This document shows positions 45,846-57,500 of a DNA stretch of 64,000 nt, piece after piece (the stretch's first letter is position 1; every line of letters starts with the position of its first letter). A program made the position numbers and the translations under genes. This DNA comes from Symsagittifera roscoffensis (taxonomy: Eukaryota > Xenacoelomorpha > Acoela > Convolutidae), in assembly GCF_963678635.1 (NCBI RefSeq), contig NC_087069.1:29366776-29430775 (forward strand), read 5' to 3'. The notes beneath the pieces are model-generated. The model made no database searches and was not told where the DNA came from. It saw nothing but the letters and a program-made list of their open reading frames with translations.

Positions 45846-46652
45846 CCTAAAAAGGGATAAAAACCGAAAAAAAAACATAAAGACTAAGAAGATGTTAAGT
45901 CCCCCTCAACCTCAAAACACAGACACGCACATATAAAACTTTTTTCGCTTGTCGAATGACGCCATATGAGGCCAAAAAAGGGGAAAAATCAAAATACATT
46001 ATTTATATGTTTTGAAATGTTCTTCGTTTCAAAACAAATCAAAAAAGTCGAAAAAAACTAGATCTATTGAAATAATTAACGCTAGTTTTGAAACAAAAAC
46101 ATGACATGCCGTAGAATGTGTAATTAGTATCGGAAGATAATGTACCCAGCGGCAACAAAGTCAAAAAAACCTGGCCAGAAACCCTTAGTCTAAAAATGAA
46201 GAACATTTCAAAACATATAAATAATGTATGTTGATTTTTTTCCCTTTTTTGGCCTCATATGGCGTCATTCGACAAGCGAAAAAAGTTTTTATATGTGCGT
46301 GTCTGTGTTTTGAGGTTGAGGGGGACTTAACATCTTCTTAGTCTTAATGGTTCTTTTTCGGTTTTTATCCCTTTTTAGGCTTAATAGTTTTCGGCCTATT
46401 TTATATCGGCTCAGTGTTCTTCTCGTTTCTTTTGACGAGCAAATAAAGTGTTTTGAGGGTGAGGTGGACTCATTAAGATTTCAGAACTCTGATTAAAGGG
46501 TTTCTGGCCAGGTTTTTTTGACTTTGTTGCCGCTGGGTACATTATCTTCCGATACTAATTACACATTCTACGGCATGTCATGTTTTTGTTTCAAAACTAG
46601 CGTTAATTATTTCAATAGATCTAGTTTTTTCGACTTTTTCGATTTGTTTTTG
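45846..46652. repeat. Interleaved inverted repeats A-B-A'-C-B'
   Basis: Arm A (45846-46025) is the near-perfect reverse complement of A' (46198-46380). The segment between them, B (~46034-46185), is itself the reverse complement of B' (46495-46652). The pairs therefore interleave and cannot all fold at once. Segment C (46381-46494) contains a diverged direct copy of part of A' (TTTTGAGG-GAGG-GGACT). There is no coding capacity. It is immediately followed by the TATCGCAAGTAATGCG hairpin motif. It is probably a foldback element rearranged by nested insertion. Confidence 0.75.
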
Positions 46653-46659
46653 TATCGCA

Positions 46660-47773
46660 AGTAATGCGAAGCTCAGCTTCGCCTCCGTATCAAAAATATT
46701 GGAGACCAATTAAAGGAAAGTAGGAAATACCAGGGCTTTGGCCTGATATAAGAGCTCTCTTGTTTTCCTTAATTAATAAAACGATTAAAAGTATACACCA
46801 GTTTGTAAATATAAGAAGGACAGTATAGAAATGATCAATTAATCAAACAAATTTCATTAACATCTTTTGACTCCTCATTTTATTGTGAGTTTTGCTGGAC
46901 TCACACAGCTCACGCCGTCCTATTTCTACAAGAGAACGAATCATACGAGCGCATGTATGTTCTCCAGTGAAAGTCGAGAAGCAAAACGAACTAAATAGGA
47001 CAAAAAGGAACAAGTTATCGAACTAGCTTAAGCATTGTTTAAATTTTTACGGCTGTGACAACTCCTCGAAACTATGGCACTGGGTTTCTTTCTTTCGCGA
47101 TTCTAGTTACATCAAAGAGCTTGTAGGCGATGAAATGATAGTTAGTATCAAATCATAATAATCGCGATTCCCGCTTCGTCAGAAATCAAAGGCTAGTCCC
47201 AAACTCTCTGCTATTGAGGCGTAAATCTGGCAATAGGCAGATTACGTCGTCTTAGCCAAAAGACGAACTAATGGCCTTAACGTTTTTAGAACTTACAAAT
47301 GGTTCGTTCATCTGTTTGAAAGCAGATTTTTAAGTGCTATTTATCTTTTCACCTTCAAAATGAACGAAAGCTTTTCAAACAATCCTTTTGTTCGGCTTTT
47401 GAAAATGATTTTGTGGTCGAAACTTTCTGTGCTACTTCAGCAATAACTGACTATTTGTGTTTTAATGCTTTCACCGTTTTATAGTGCAGGTCATATCATG
47501 AAAATGCATCAGAATTGTCAAGATCAGAGAACAGGTCTTAGCGTAGCTTCGGACAATTTCTTTGTGAAACGAACAGATATAGAATTCTAACCATTGTATG
47601 AATAATTTTGAGTTTTAATATTTTTTCTGATTTTGTGGCTTCATGCTTGGTTGTCGAGTTAACTTCTGTCATATTCATGGATGGCGCAAGCTTAATTGCT
47701 TCATGGTTGCCGACTTAAGTTCTGTCGGTGTCGGTTCCCAATTGTGTATACTGCCTTGCATTCACTACATGTA
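46660..47773. other. Non-coding gap
   Basis: It opens with the dispersed hairpin motif (GCGAAGCTCAGCTTCGC at ~46666-46682). The rest is unrecognised AT-rich DNA with no ORF. Confidence 0.4.
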
Positions 47774-48495
47774 CAGTGCTGATTTAAATTAACCGGACAT
47801 AACCGCTAAACTTGAAATCTAAAACGGGTTTTTCTCTAATCGAGTTGAGTTTAAGTGAAAACTCATGAGGCAAAATTTTGCCTTAAATTTTGTCAGGGGA
47901 ATTTATGTGGTGTAATTTGTTTTGCGAAATTCATGCTCAAAATTTTAACCCAAAAAATGGGTCAATTTGGCTTTTCTTAGTTAATCAAAAATTATGCCGA
48001 AAATACCCAGTCAATCACAGACATAATTATATCAAAGTTAGCCCCTCACGTAGCCCAACAAACTTTAAGAAAGGTAAAATTCGCAATCCGTTTAAAAATT
48101 GTTTTTAAATAAAAAATTGGTGTTTTATATAATAAAAACGACCTTTTTGTCGATCAAATAAAAATAAATGAACTCATACAGTGTTTTGGAGAATATACTC
48201 TTCATAAAGTTTGTTGGGCTACGTGAGGGGCTAACTTTGATATAATTATGTCTGTGATCGACTGGGTATTTTTGGCGTAATTTTTGATTAACTAAGAAAA
48301 GCCAAATTGACCCATTTTTGGGATAAAATTTTGGACCTGAATTTCGCATAACAGGTTACACCATTTTAATTCAGCTAAAATTTTAAGCAAGTTTTGTCTT
48401 CATAAGTATTCACTTAAACTCAACCCAACTTGAGAAAAACGTGTTTAAAATTTAAAGTTTAACGCGTTCTGTCCGGTTAGTTTAAACCAGCACTG
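47774..48495. mobile_element. 722-bp palindromic MITE with TA target-site duplication (Tc1/mariner-type ends)
   Basis: The termini are CAGTGCTGATTTAAATTAACC and its inverted partner ending AAACCAGCACTG. Each is flanked by TA (47772-47773 and 48496-48497). The two halves are reverse complements over most of their length; for example GGGTCAATTTGGCTTTTC (~47960) pairs with its complement at ~48297. The short unpaired centre is near 48080-48180. TA duplication and CAGTG-type ends point to Tc1/mariner-superfamily mobilisation. No transposase is present. Confidence 0.85.
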
Positions 48496-48497
48496 TA

Positions 48498-49493
48498 TTG
48501 CAATCGTGAATCCTATTTTAGAGTTTCATACGTTTTCTCCCAAAAGTGCTGTGCGAAAGTGTTTGGTTGACTTTCAGCTTATTTGGTTGTCGGCTTTAAT
48601 TCTTGCTCAACTTTCGATGTTATTTTTGAGATCAATTTTGCTAAAACTTTCGATGTTATTTTTGAGATCGATTTTGCTAAACTTTTCGAGGTTATTTTTG
48701 AGATCGAAAGGATTCTGACAATCGGTTTTCGAACGGCTAAATTCAATTCGACAACTCCAAAATCAACACCTTTTTTAAAATATTGTATAAAATTTATATG
48801 AAAAAATTTCATAACTTTTTTCTTGGTTTGTTAATTGATACATGGTTCGACATCCTCCTTACTACTTCTTCGGAGTCATGTTGTCTTTTTCTTACTTTTG
48901 TTGTATCGCAATTGGTGGGAAGCTCAGCTTCTCCGAGTCTAAAATTCTCATTGGAGTTGAATTGAGATAACAGTATCTTTCTTAAATTTGGTGTCGTTCA
49001 GTGTGAAAAAGGAAAAATTTACACCCGTGTTTCGAAAAACATAACTTTTTTAAAATGAAAACCAAATTACAGCTGAAAGGCCTTCAATATGGTACCACAT
49101 ATGACAACCTACGAATTTTCTTTGAGGTCGTCAAAATCGGGCAGAAAAAATCTATAGCTAAATCATAGTTTTCTCGCACTAAAATTGCACAAAGTTGCCT
49201 GGAGTGCTTTTGAATTTGAGGAAATCATTCAACTTCAAAAGCACTCGAGACAACTATATGCCTTTAGTTCTTATACATGTAGTTATTTCCGATTTATGAA
49301 AAATAATTTCTTCGACTTCTGGCCTCCGTCTCGTTTTCTGACAGAAATGAGACGCAATGCCACTATGTTTGTGTTGTATCGCAATGTCGCGAAGCAGCTT
49401 GACTTCGACTGTTCAAGTTAATTAAAAAAACTTTGTCAAGGTGACACCTTAGACCAATTTTGTTTGTGATTGTGATATTTTGAAGAATTTCAG
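48498..49493. other. Intergenic region with short tandem repeat
   Basis: Three ~36-bp units (TTCGATGTTATTTTTGAGAT with TTTGCTAAA) occupy ~48613-48715. TTGTATCGCAA-type motif copies lie at ~48899-48935 and ~49374-49412. Confidence 0.5.
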
Positions 49494-49503
49494 AGTGGCA
49501 CAA

Positions 49504-50453
49504 ATGGCGACTTACGTGAAAGATGCTTTCAAACTACTCCGGCTGCCCCAGAAGTACAGTGCTTACTCTAACATCATGAAACTGTCCATTGGTGGAATAT
49601 TGTTGGGCACTGTCGTTCTGGGTCAGCAGATGTACTTCCAACACGACCACTACTACTCTCAAATGAAGGCCAGTTGTCTTTAGAAAACGCATTTCGCGCC
49701 ATTCAGTTTTTCGACCCAATTGTTGTTATGATTGCCGCGCTTATTGTATTAACTTCAACCTCACATCTGTTATTTGAAAGCCTCGTAACATAATGCATGC
49801 AGGGTAGTTTTTCAGTTGTATATACATCTCATTTTAAAAACTGATTTCAACCTTGTTCTGTTAGTTCGACTTTAAAAATTTTTGTACCTATTTGGAGCAG
49901 GGAGCGGGAAAATATAAACCTTTTTTTTTTAATTTTTTTTTGCTCCTGCTTAAGTTTAAAAAGTGCCATAAGCTCTGACCTGTTATAGTTTGACCGATCT
50001 CTGATAAACGCACAAATTGGAATCTGTGAAAAAACTGTGATTTTAATGTTTTTTGTATTTACTTGATTTAAGTTTGTAAATATTCCAGTTTTATGTTTCG
50101 ATTTTTAATCCTAAAACTTTTCGATAACCCGCCCTTTGACCAGTTAAAATTATTTTTTGATAATTCATATTTTGAAAACGGGAGCTATGAAATTTTTGAC
50201 GACATTGATAAATGTTGTTTTAATGATCGATGTTATTTTCAACGATTTTTTGCAGCTTAATGAATCCTTGTCGATATATATTTTGACCACATTGACACAT
50301 TACTATTGCTCTTTGACATCAGATAATTATTTTGGTTTTCTATTTTGTTTGTAGGGCAAGTCTCAGTTGTACAGAGAGAGGATGAAGAAGTTGCCTGCCA
50401 ACATTGACCCCTGGACGGAAAAGCCCTATTTGAATCAACCCAAGACAGAGTAG
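49504..50453 (+). CDS. Small single-pass membrane protein, probably mitochondrial, two exons
   Basis: Exon 1 is 49504-49668 and exon 2 is 50355-50453, encoding 87 residues. The N-terminus (MATYVKDAFKLLRLP) is a basic amphipathic helix. A hydrophobic segment (LSIGGILLGTVVL, residues ~27-39) and a charged C-terminal tail (KSQLYRERMKKLPANIDPW) follow. The layout resembles small inner-membrane assembly or respiratory-complex subunits, but I cannot assign the family. Exon 2 starts after a good TTTGTAG acceptor in phase 0. The only in-phase exon-1 end is AAG|GCCAGT, so this would be a GC-AG intron. If unspliced, the frame ends after 58 residues. The ATG lies 10 nt after TTTCAG. The two-exon reading is inferred from the sense of the joined protein. 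Confidence 0.6.
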
Positions 50454-51440
50454 AATACAGACAATAGCCAGTTGGGGATGAGAAAACTTATAAATTTGTA
50501 GATTTGATAATTTTAAAATCTTGGAACAATATTGTTTATAAAAATTGCTTTTCACAGAATACTGTAGCTAAAAGATGTTTTTGGCTACGCGCTTGAAATG
50601 TTTGAGAAGCCAAACATAGACCATTGAGTTACCCTGATGATATTGTGTCGCCTAGCCAGCTAGGACGAGATTCCAGACAAATAGTTATGTCTCTAAATCT
50701 TGTAGTTAGATATCGAGATATCTTGCTTAACATTTCTCACTTAATCATTTTTAGCTGATTTTACTGTTTTTTTTTGCATTTTCTTTTACATCTACCTCTA
50801 AACACGGGCAGAAAAAACTAAAACGCCTTACCACTCATAACTTGTGTCGAATAATCAGAAATATCGTACAGTAATGTACTTATGGATTATAATATTCGAG
50901 AAGGACTCAAAATGAGCTAACAAGCTCTTCTAGTTTGTGCCCTTTTATGAGGCACCTGGATGGGAGCATAGTTTAGGAAACAGTTACAAAGAGAAGATCT
51001 CATTTTTTTTTATCTTGTGTAAATTATAAATCATTTTCTGCTGGAAATCCAACCTTGGGCCGAATTAAAGGATTTTTTGAGAAGCATCTCAATTGGCTTC
51101 ATGTTCCCCTTTTGATCCGTGTTTTGATTCGACAAAAGGAATATATATCGGTTTTCTTGTAGCTTGCCTGAAAACCGCGAATTGTCTCATTATCTACCGT
51201 GCAAGCATAGTTCTTACGAGGTTCAACTAGTTCGTGACCATTACTTACACTGACGATTTATAAGTTATCGCTCTCAAATTTTATCTTCTCTCGAAAAAAA
51301 TATATAAAACTGGTCATGAATAGCTACTTTTGATGGCTTTGTTAGTTTATTCTCAATAAACCGATCGTTGACTAAATTGAGATCAATTTTTTATTCTGAG
51401 AAGAAAGTTGCCTAGAAGTTATTGTTTTTCATTATCGGTA
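50454..51440. other. 3' flank of the small membrane-protein gene
   Basis: Nothing recognised beyond AT-rich sequence. Confidence 0.35.
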
Positions 51441-51444
51441 CAAA

Positions 51445-51620
51445 GTGTTACCTCGCTATTTTTTCTTGCTCAGGGCGATCATTTACCAGGAAAAAGGCCA
51501 GTAAAACAGGAAGGTCCTAAGATTGATCCCTGTGGAACACTAGTTTTAATTGCAGACTTTCTAAACAATTGTTCTATAACAATTGTTTCTAATCAATATT
51601 TCTATCATTGTGTGAGCACA
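51445..51620 (-). pseudogene. LINE reverse-transcriptase fragment
   Basis: On the minus strand the segment reads LFRKSAIKTSVPQGSILGP, the classic RT box before the catalytic site, followed by a few hydrophobic residues and a stop. It is a short 5'- and 3'-truncated remnant. The plus-strand GPKIDPCGT frame here is only its complement. Confidence 0.65.
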
Positions 51621-52370
51621 TGATTATTTTGAAGAAAAATCACTTCCTTGCTTTGAAAATGGCTGCAATTTGCAAAGCACTTTCATAATATTTTAAACCA
51701 TTTATTTTGAACCATTTATTTTAAACCATTGTGAACCATTTTTTGAAGAACAGTATCCCTTTGTTCAAATTACCTTTTATATGTTTCGTCATTCAGGTTT
51801 ATATTTACTTTTCATTGAAGTTATCAAGTGGTACAACACTATCTCAGCAGGTAATGATGTATGAAGTTATTTGTTTAATTGTGTTTAAGCATGTCATTAC
51901 AAAAGTTATATTACCCAAACTTTTTGCAGAGTTTTTTGAAGTGATTGATCTAACAAACAAGAAAGGTACCGTTTTTTCTTGCTTTAGAATTCGAAGATCT
52001 CGGATTTGTTTGTAGTTGTATTTGAACTATCATTTTTTATTGAAATCGCTCGCCGACCACAGACGGAAAAACGATTGCTCAGAGGTATTTTCAGAGTGCC
52101 TGTATATACGTAATTGGAACATATCTTATGGTCGATACATGGTTTTTCTCCTAGTTGATCCATAATTTTGACTTGAAAATAAAATGCTAGTACAAATCGC
52201 TGCAATCGAAGCAAATGGACCAATTTGCGTGAAGTTGTTAACGTAGTTTTTAATCTAGCGTTAGCTTAGAGTATTTTTATGAACCTTCTTTTTTTTCTAA
52301 CCTAACTCGGAAATAAAAGTTTTCATTAAAAGTGTTCACTTATTTGGAACTTTCACTTTACATTGGAAAT
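51621..52370. other. Non-coding gap
   Basis: AT-rich, with a short repeat of ACCATTTATTTT-like phrases near 51700-51735. No gene is supported. Confidence 0.35.
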
Positions 52371-52379
52371 TGCATAGCA

Positions 52380-52605
52380 TCTGTTCTCTGCTTTATTTGT
52401 GACTATTGTTTGGCAATTACCAATTAAGTTTCCGTGGTAAGGGTTTGGGACTCTTGGTCTGTAGGTCGCAGGTTTGAATCTCAGACCTAGCCGAGTTTTT
52501 TTGCTAATTTGAGTCTTATTTCTGCTTTTTTGTTTTGCACTTTTTATAGCTGCTTTTTGCCGTTTTCTCGCTAGTGCTTGCGAAGCTTCGCCTCTGTGTC
52601 AAAAT
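52380..52605 (+). repeat. Candidate tRNA-derived SINE copy with 3' hairpin
   Basis: GGTCGCAGGTTTGAATCTC (~52466) is a good RNA polymerase III B box, followed by a TTTTTTT run. The tail TTTTCTCGCTAGTGCTTGC, the hairpin GCGAAGC-TTCGC and CTCTGTGTC follow (~52562-52602). The same order of parts is found at 28780-29000 and, in pieces, near 36990-37110 and 60550-60890. Confidence 0.5.
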
Positions 52606-52635
52606 ATGTTGAATGTCGTTTTTATATTGTTAAAT

Positions 52636-53062
52636 TGTCAGTCTCTGGACCATTTTTATCTTTGTCAGTCTCGGGACCATTTTTTTCTTTGTCAGTCTCT
52701 GGACCATTTTTATCTTTGTCAGTCTCTGGACCATTTTTATCTTTGTCATTCTCTGGACCATTTTTATCTTTGTCAGTCTCTGGACCATTTTTATCTTTGT
52801 CAGTCTCTGGACCATTTTTATCTTTGTCAGTCTCTGGACCATTTTTTTCTTTGTCAGTCTCTGGACCATTTTTTATCTTTTTCAGTCTCTGGACCATTTT
52901 TATCTTTGTCAGTCTCTGGACCATTTTTATCTTTGTCAGTCTCTGAACCATTTTTATCTTTGTCAGTCTCTGGACCATTTTTTATCTTTGTCAGTCTCTG
53001 GACCATTTTATCTTTGTCAGTCTCTGGACCATTTTTTATCTTTGTCAGTCTCTGGACCGGCT
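52636..53062 (+). repeat. 27-bp minisatellite, about 17 units
   Basis: The unit is TCTCTGGACCATTTTTATC plus TTTGTCAG. Copies differ by T-run length and a few substitutions (TCGGGACC, TCTGAACC, CATTCTC). All frames stay open through it on both strands, so the ORFs here are repeat artefacts. It lies immediately after the SINE-like hairpin. Confidence 0.9.
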
Positions 53063-53360
53063 TTCATCTCTTCTTCTGTCGGCTATCTTGACATGCTATG
53101 TTTGTGTTGTATCGCAACTGTGAGAAATGTTATATTTGAGTGTATTGTAAATGATGCGAATTTTGTCTTGTTTGAAACCTATTTAATGTATGTATGCATT
53201 GTTGTATAACATAGGTAAACGGTTAATTTGAATCAAATGGCCATTAAACAATTGGTCAACAATCAGACCGGATGTTTCGCTCAAATTAAGTTGTGCGTTT
53301 TAACGAAACTTGATCAGTTTTATCTAAAAAGGTCACAATTTGAGCCATAGTCGCTTCAAA

Positions 53361-54152
53361 ATGAGCTTATCCAAATTTTCACTTTGCCACTTGCCATTCA
53401 AGGTGGTTGAACGGACTCTTCAGTTTTTGATAGACCAGGAAGATCATAGAGCTTATTTTCAACGTGATCAACACCTGGTACCAACTTCCGGGGGCCCCAT
53501 GTCTCCAGGACTTCGCGACATTTTAAACTTACGCGCAACTTGTCGTTATTTTAACGAACTAGTGAAAATATCGGCACTTCTATTCAAATTTGACCAGTCG
53601 CATGATCAGTTACTTGATAAGAGACCAAATTTTGCTAAATTCTTCAATATGCTCAACGAAGAGTTTAGTTGGAAGTGTGAACATTTATGTATGACCATAT
53701 TCGCCTTTGATTTCGAAGATAGAAATAAAAAAATACACGAGTTCGTTGAAGATACCTCCACTATTTACAATAATTTGTTCGGGGAAGCTCTAAAATATTT
53801 CAATGTATCTCTTTACAGTGAGCATGCTTCCGTTTCTTATTCCAATAAGCATGCTTGGATCGAATTTTGCGCCATAATACCAAAAATGGTGCATTTATTT
53901 TCTATTGAAACTCGTGTTGACTTATCAATTGGAAATTTCTACCAGGTTGCGTTTAATTACACAATTCCACTGGAAATTGGAAAACTGATTAGGAAGATTG
54001 ACATCGACGACACTTTTCGGAAAGATGGCTATTTGCGTTTCAGCTATTTCCTTGAAATGTTTCCGAACATCAGAGAATTGTGGATAGACAATTTAGAACT
54101 GCATCGTTTTCGACCATATCAACTGAGATACGTCTTAGAGTTTATCACATAG
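53361..54152 (+). CDS. F-box-like protein
   Basis: ATG at 53361 follows a possible CATAG acceptor by 10 nt. It encodes 263 residues, with a stop at 54150-54152 and AATAAA at 54266-54271. Residues ~5-70 (FSLCHLPFKVVERTLQFL ... LRATCRYFNELV) resemble an F-box: Leu-Pro start, hydrophobic helix and the L-x-x-TCRYFN helix. F-box proteins recruit substrates to SCF ubiquitin ligases. The rest contains alternating strand/helix segments like degenerate leucine-rich repeats (LFSIETRVDLSIGNF, FPNIRELWIDNLEL). The two exons downstream encode a similar style and may be alternative 3' exons of this gene. Confidence 0.6.
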   Translation: MSLSKFSLCHLPFKVVERTLQFLIDQEDHRAYFQRDQHLVPTSGGPMSPGLRDILNLRATCRYFNELVKISALLFKFDQSHDQLLDKRPNFAKFFNMLNEEFSWKCEHLCMTIFAFDFEDRNKKIHEFVEDTSTIYNNLFGEALKYFNVSLYSEHASVSYSNKHAWIEFCAIIPKMVHLFSIETRVDLSIGNFYQVAFNYTIPLEIGKLIRKIDIDDTFRKDGYLRFSYFLEMFPNIRELWIDNLELHRFRPYQLRYVLEFIT

Positions 54153-54501
54153 AGTGGTTTCTCTTTTAATACACCGTCTGTTTGTCAAGCTATCTAATTT
54201 TTACTGGATAGTTTCTAGCGACCCTTAATACTAAATCTAAGTCCTAATCTACATTCCGTAGTCTCAATAAATCTTGGGGAAAACTGGTAAAAGCGAGGTT
54301 AGGCTCAGATCAACTTTATTTCAATTCAGTTCTCATCAGTTTTTAAAAAGCATTCACGGTTTGATTATGGATCATGATTGGTTAGTAATAAATAATTAAC
54401 AGTCCAATATTTTAAGTTAAAAAGTATTCAAAGCAAGCAACAATACGTTAAAAGAGGAACGAAGCTGGTCACACATCGATTGTACAGCCACACGAAGCTA
54501 G

Positions 54502-57500
54502 AAGTAGTAAGATAAGGAGATTGAGGACTGGGCCGAAAGAAGAACAAGCTTTCTTCAATAATGACGCCAGCAGGCAGCCGATTTATGTGGACGTGGAGGA
54601 ATTGATATTGGGAAGCTGTTCTTCCAATCAGATCCATTTTTTCCCTAGATTAATCAATCGCCATTATCGTAATTTGACCTACTTGGAAATCGAGTGTCCC
54701 TCTGGTGGATGTGCGTATCTTTGCTTGCCGCCATCGTGCAAAACAGTAAAAACAAACCTGGTAATGCTGTCCACGTTTGCAAACTGCCAAGTTAGTAGAC
54801 CTGCATTTTGCTACAAATTTTGCTCACGCCTTTTTGAAAAATAGTCACGTTGATTTTATGTCGTGATGGCTAAATTGCATGTAACATAAGCATTAAAATT
54901 ACATAATAAAATTTTGGATTTATTCGAGTTTTGAACCCTTTTTTTACTAAGAGTGTTGTGCACTACACGATCTATGCTAAGTGAGCTTACAAAGTTGGCA
55001 ATCAATCTTTTGAAATTGTTAACTCGACTTGAAAATTGCGTTAAAATTTTGCGGCTTTCAATTTTTTCATATATGTTTTGAAACTAATTTTCATTTAGTA
55101 CATGTAATGATTCGACAATTTCGCTGCAATTTATTTCATAAAAGTCATTTTGAATAGAATTTCATATAATTAATTTCAGAAAAAGAAATTGGAACTGGAA
55201 AAGAGCCGCAATTTCTGTCTTGTAGGGCAAGTTGGAGTAGAACAAGATTGGTTGGGGCAAGTTGACCTGGCGCAAAATTACATGTAGCCGTAAAATTGAT
55301 GAAAAGCTTTATATAGCTTCAATTCGAATAAATAAGATAGCAATCAAGCCAGTAGATTGGGCCTCCACCTTTTCAAATGCACGCTTCGCGACTAACAATT
55401 TCGCCTTTATTGATTGCAGTGTTACATTTCCTCCCTTAACGTATTTGACCACTGTGCTACCTAAGTCGCCGCCAAATTTGCCGTGGGTGTTTTTTTTCTA
55501 TGCAAAATCAAGCACCTTAAGCGACGCTTGTAAAACAATAACCAATCGTAGCGTTTTATTGTCAGATTGGATGGTCTTGGTTGAAAACTTTTGTTTTGAT
55601 AGCCGCTTTGTTAGAAAACAAAAGTCAATATATGGTTTTTGCGGTTAGAATTTGATGATGCCATCAACATCTTCGGGGACCCTTGATGGGTGTCACTTGC
55701 GGGGTGTCAATTTATGAGAAACACTTTGGGTTGCCCTTACAGAATGACACTTATCCTTGACGAGTGACCCTTGAGGGGTACCCTTGCAGTGTCACTTGCT
55801 GATGAGTGACCGGTGACTTGTTCGTTTAGTATAAAACACTAGTCAATAGTAAAATTTAGTCCTCAGATTGGTTGGTCTTATTTGAGAACTTTTGGTTCCG
55901 ACGTCGCTTCGTTAAGAAATCAAAAGTCGCCTAATACTTTTTGCGGTTAGAGGTTGATTATGTCATCAACAACGCTCATAGGGCATCGAATGTGAATTTG
56001 ATTAAAGATGTTCCAGGCGCGATTTGGAAATAAAGTTTGCAGACAAAATTTTTTGGATGTTTTAGAAGTATGCACAGCTGGGTTGATAAAAAGACGTGGA
56101 GATTTGGAGTGCACTTGAAATTGTTTGTTTTTAAAACCGTATTGGAGGCTTCAGCTTAAATGATTTTTGAAGTCTTAGTTGACATCATGAATTGTACTTG
56201 AATTTTTTTTCAAATACATTTCAGTAATTTGTTTTTACTGAATCAGATTTTTTGTAATGTCATTTTTTTATTGAAAGTTTCATTTGCGTCTGTTATTTCG
56301 GCGTATGATTTCTCTGTTTAGTGACATAACTTTGCACGGCTTGAAAGGAAAAATAGATTTTTATTCTTTTCTGTGTTTCCATAGTGTTGAAGGGAGGTAT
56401 AAAGATTAGAGTTTCAGACATTTCAGAAGTTTTTCATGACAGCATTTTACTCTCGGGATAACGGGATTTTAAGCCACTCTTTTCGATCTTGCTGCTGAAG
56501 ACTAAATATTTCTATGCTATGTTTGTGTGGTATCACAAGTGATGCGGAGCTGCGCATTGCCTCTTGTTGTTTTTCCATTTTTTAAGCGAAGAAACGATCA
56601 TCGTGGACGATTTTTGAGGTCTGGTTTATGTGGTTTTTCGTGAGATTTTTGACACTTTTCCAGCTCTCTGTTGGCTATGCTTTTTCCTTCAAAGAAATCG
56701 CAACCTTTAACTGACTTTTTAAACGGTTTTTAAATGCCATCTGAAAAAATTTTTTGCCCCGAGCCAATGCCTTCAAAATTAAAAAGGTATTTCACCTGCG
56801 ACCATTTATCGTAAAATCATGATGATATGCAAGTCGCCAATTGTTGATAAATGAAGCGCGTTATATATTGTTCTTTTGCGTTCACTGTTAACGCTTAGGC
56901 GGTGGATTAATCCCTGCAATCATTTCAAATTTTGAAGCGCAAACGTTTTTCCATTCGCCAATTTAATCTCGAAGTCGAAGTTTTTGATCGAAGTCTGAAG
57001 TGGTGTGAAAGCTCGCGAAGACTCGGTACTACTACCGTTATCTGTGATAGTTGTAAATGTATCTATCATAGGAAGTTCGGCTTTTTTTCCTTCCCCCAGC
57101 TACAAATTTTTATAGTTAAAATTACTGTTCACATTGTCCGATTGTCATGAAAATTGACATGCAGACTAATTGGGCCATGAAAAACATATTTATTCGGCAT
57201 AATCAACATTATTAAGCCACTCGTTAGACCATAAAATTGATGCTCGTGTGTGGTGGGACGGAGAAAGAAAAAAGCCGGAAGTTATTTAGGGAATTTATTT
57301 AGCTGTAATATGATCTTCTAAATTAACTTTACTCAGCCCTGTCTCGTAACAAAAACAGATTGGTCCATCCTTTATTTATATTTTGTTGTTTTTCAATGAG
57401 TTCCAACTCCTCTGATTGTTATTTTTGTTGCAACCATTGAAAATGGGAAGCAACTTGGTATTCGGATCTGTTTTCGTTGTTATGCTTTTTTGTTTTTCTT

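Noticed and set aside
51408-51623. Plus-strand ORF containing GPKIDPCGT
   Set aside because: It is the complement of the SVPQGSILGP reverse-transcriptase box on the minus strand.
52606-53091. Long plus- and minus-strand ORFs of LSLSVSGPF or MVQRLTKIK type
   Set aside because: They are translations of the 27-bp minisatellite.
55262-55648. 128-residue plus-strand ORF
   Set aside because: It overlaps a diverged direct repeat, has no family pattern, and lies in a presumed intron.
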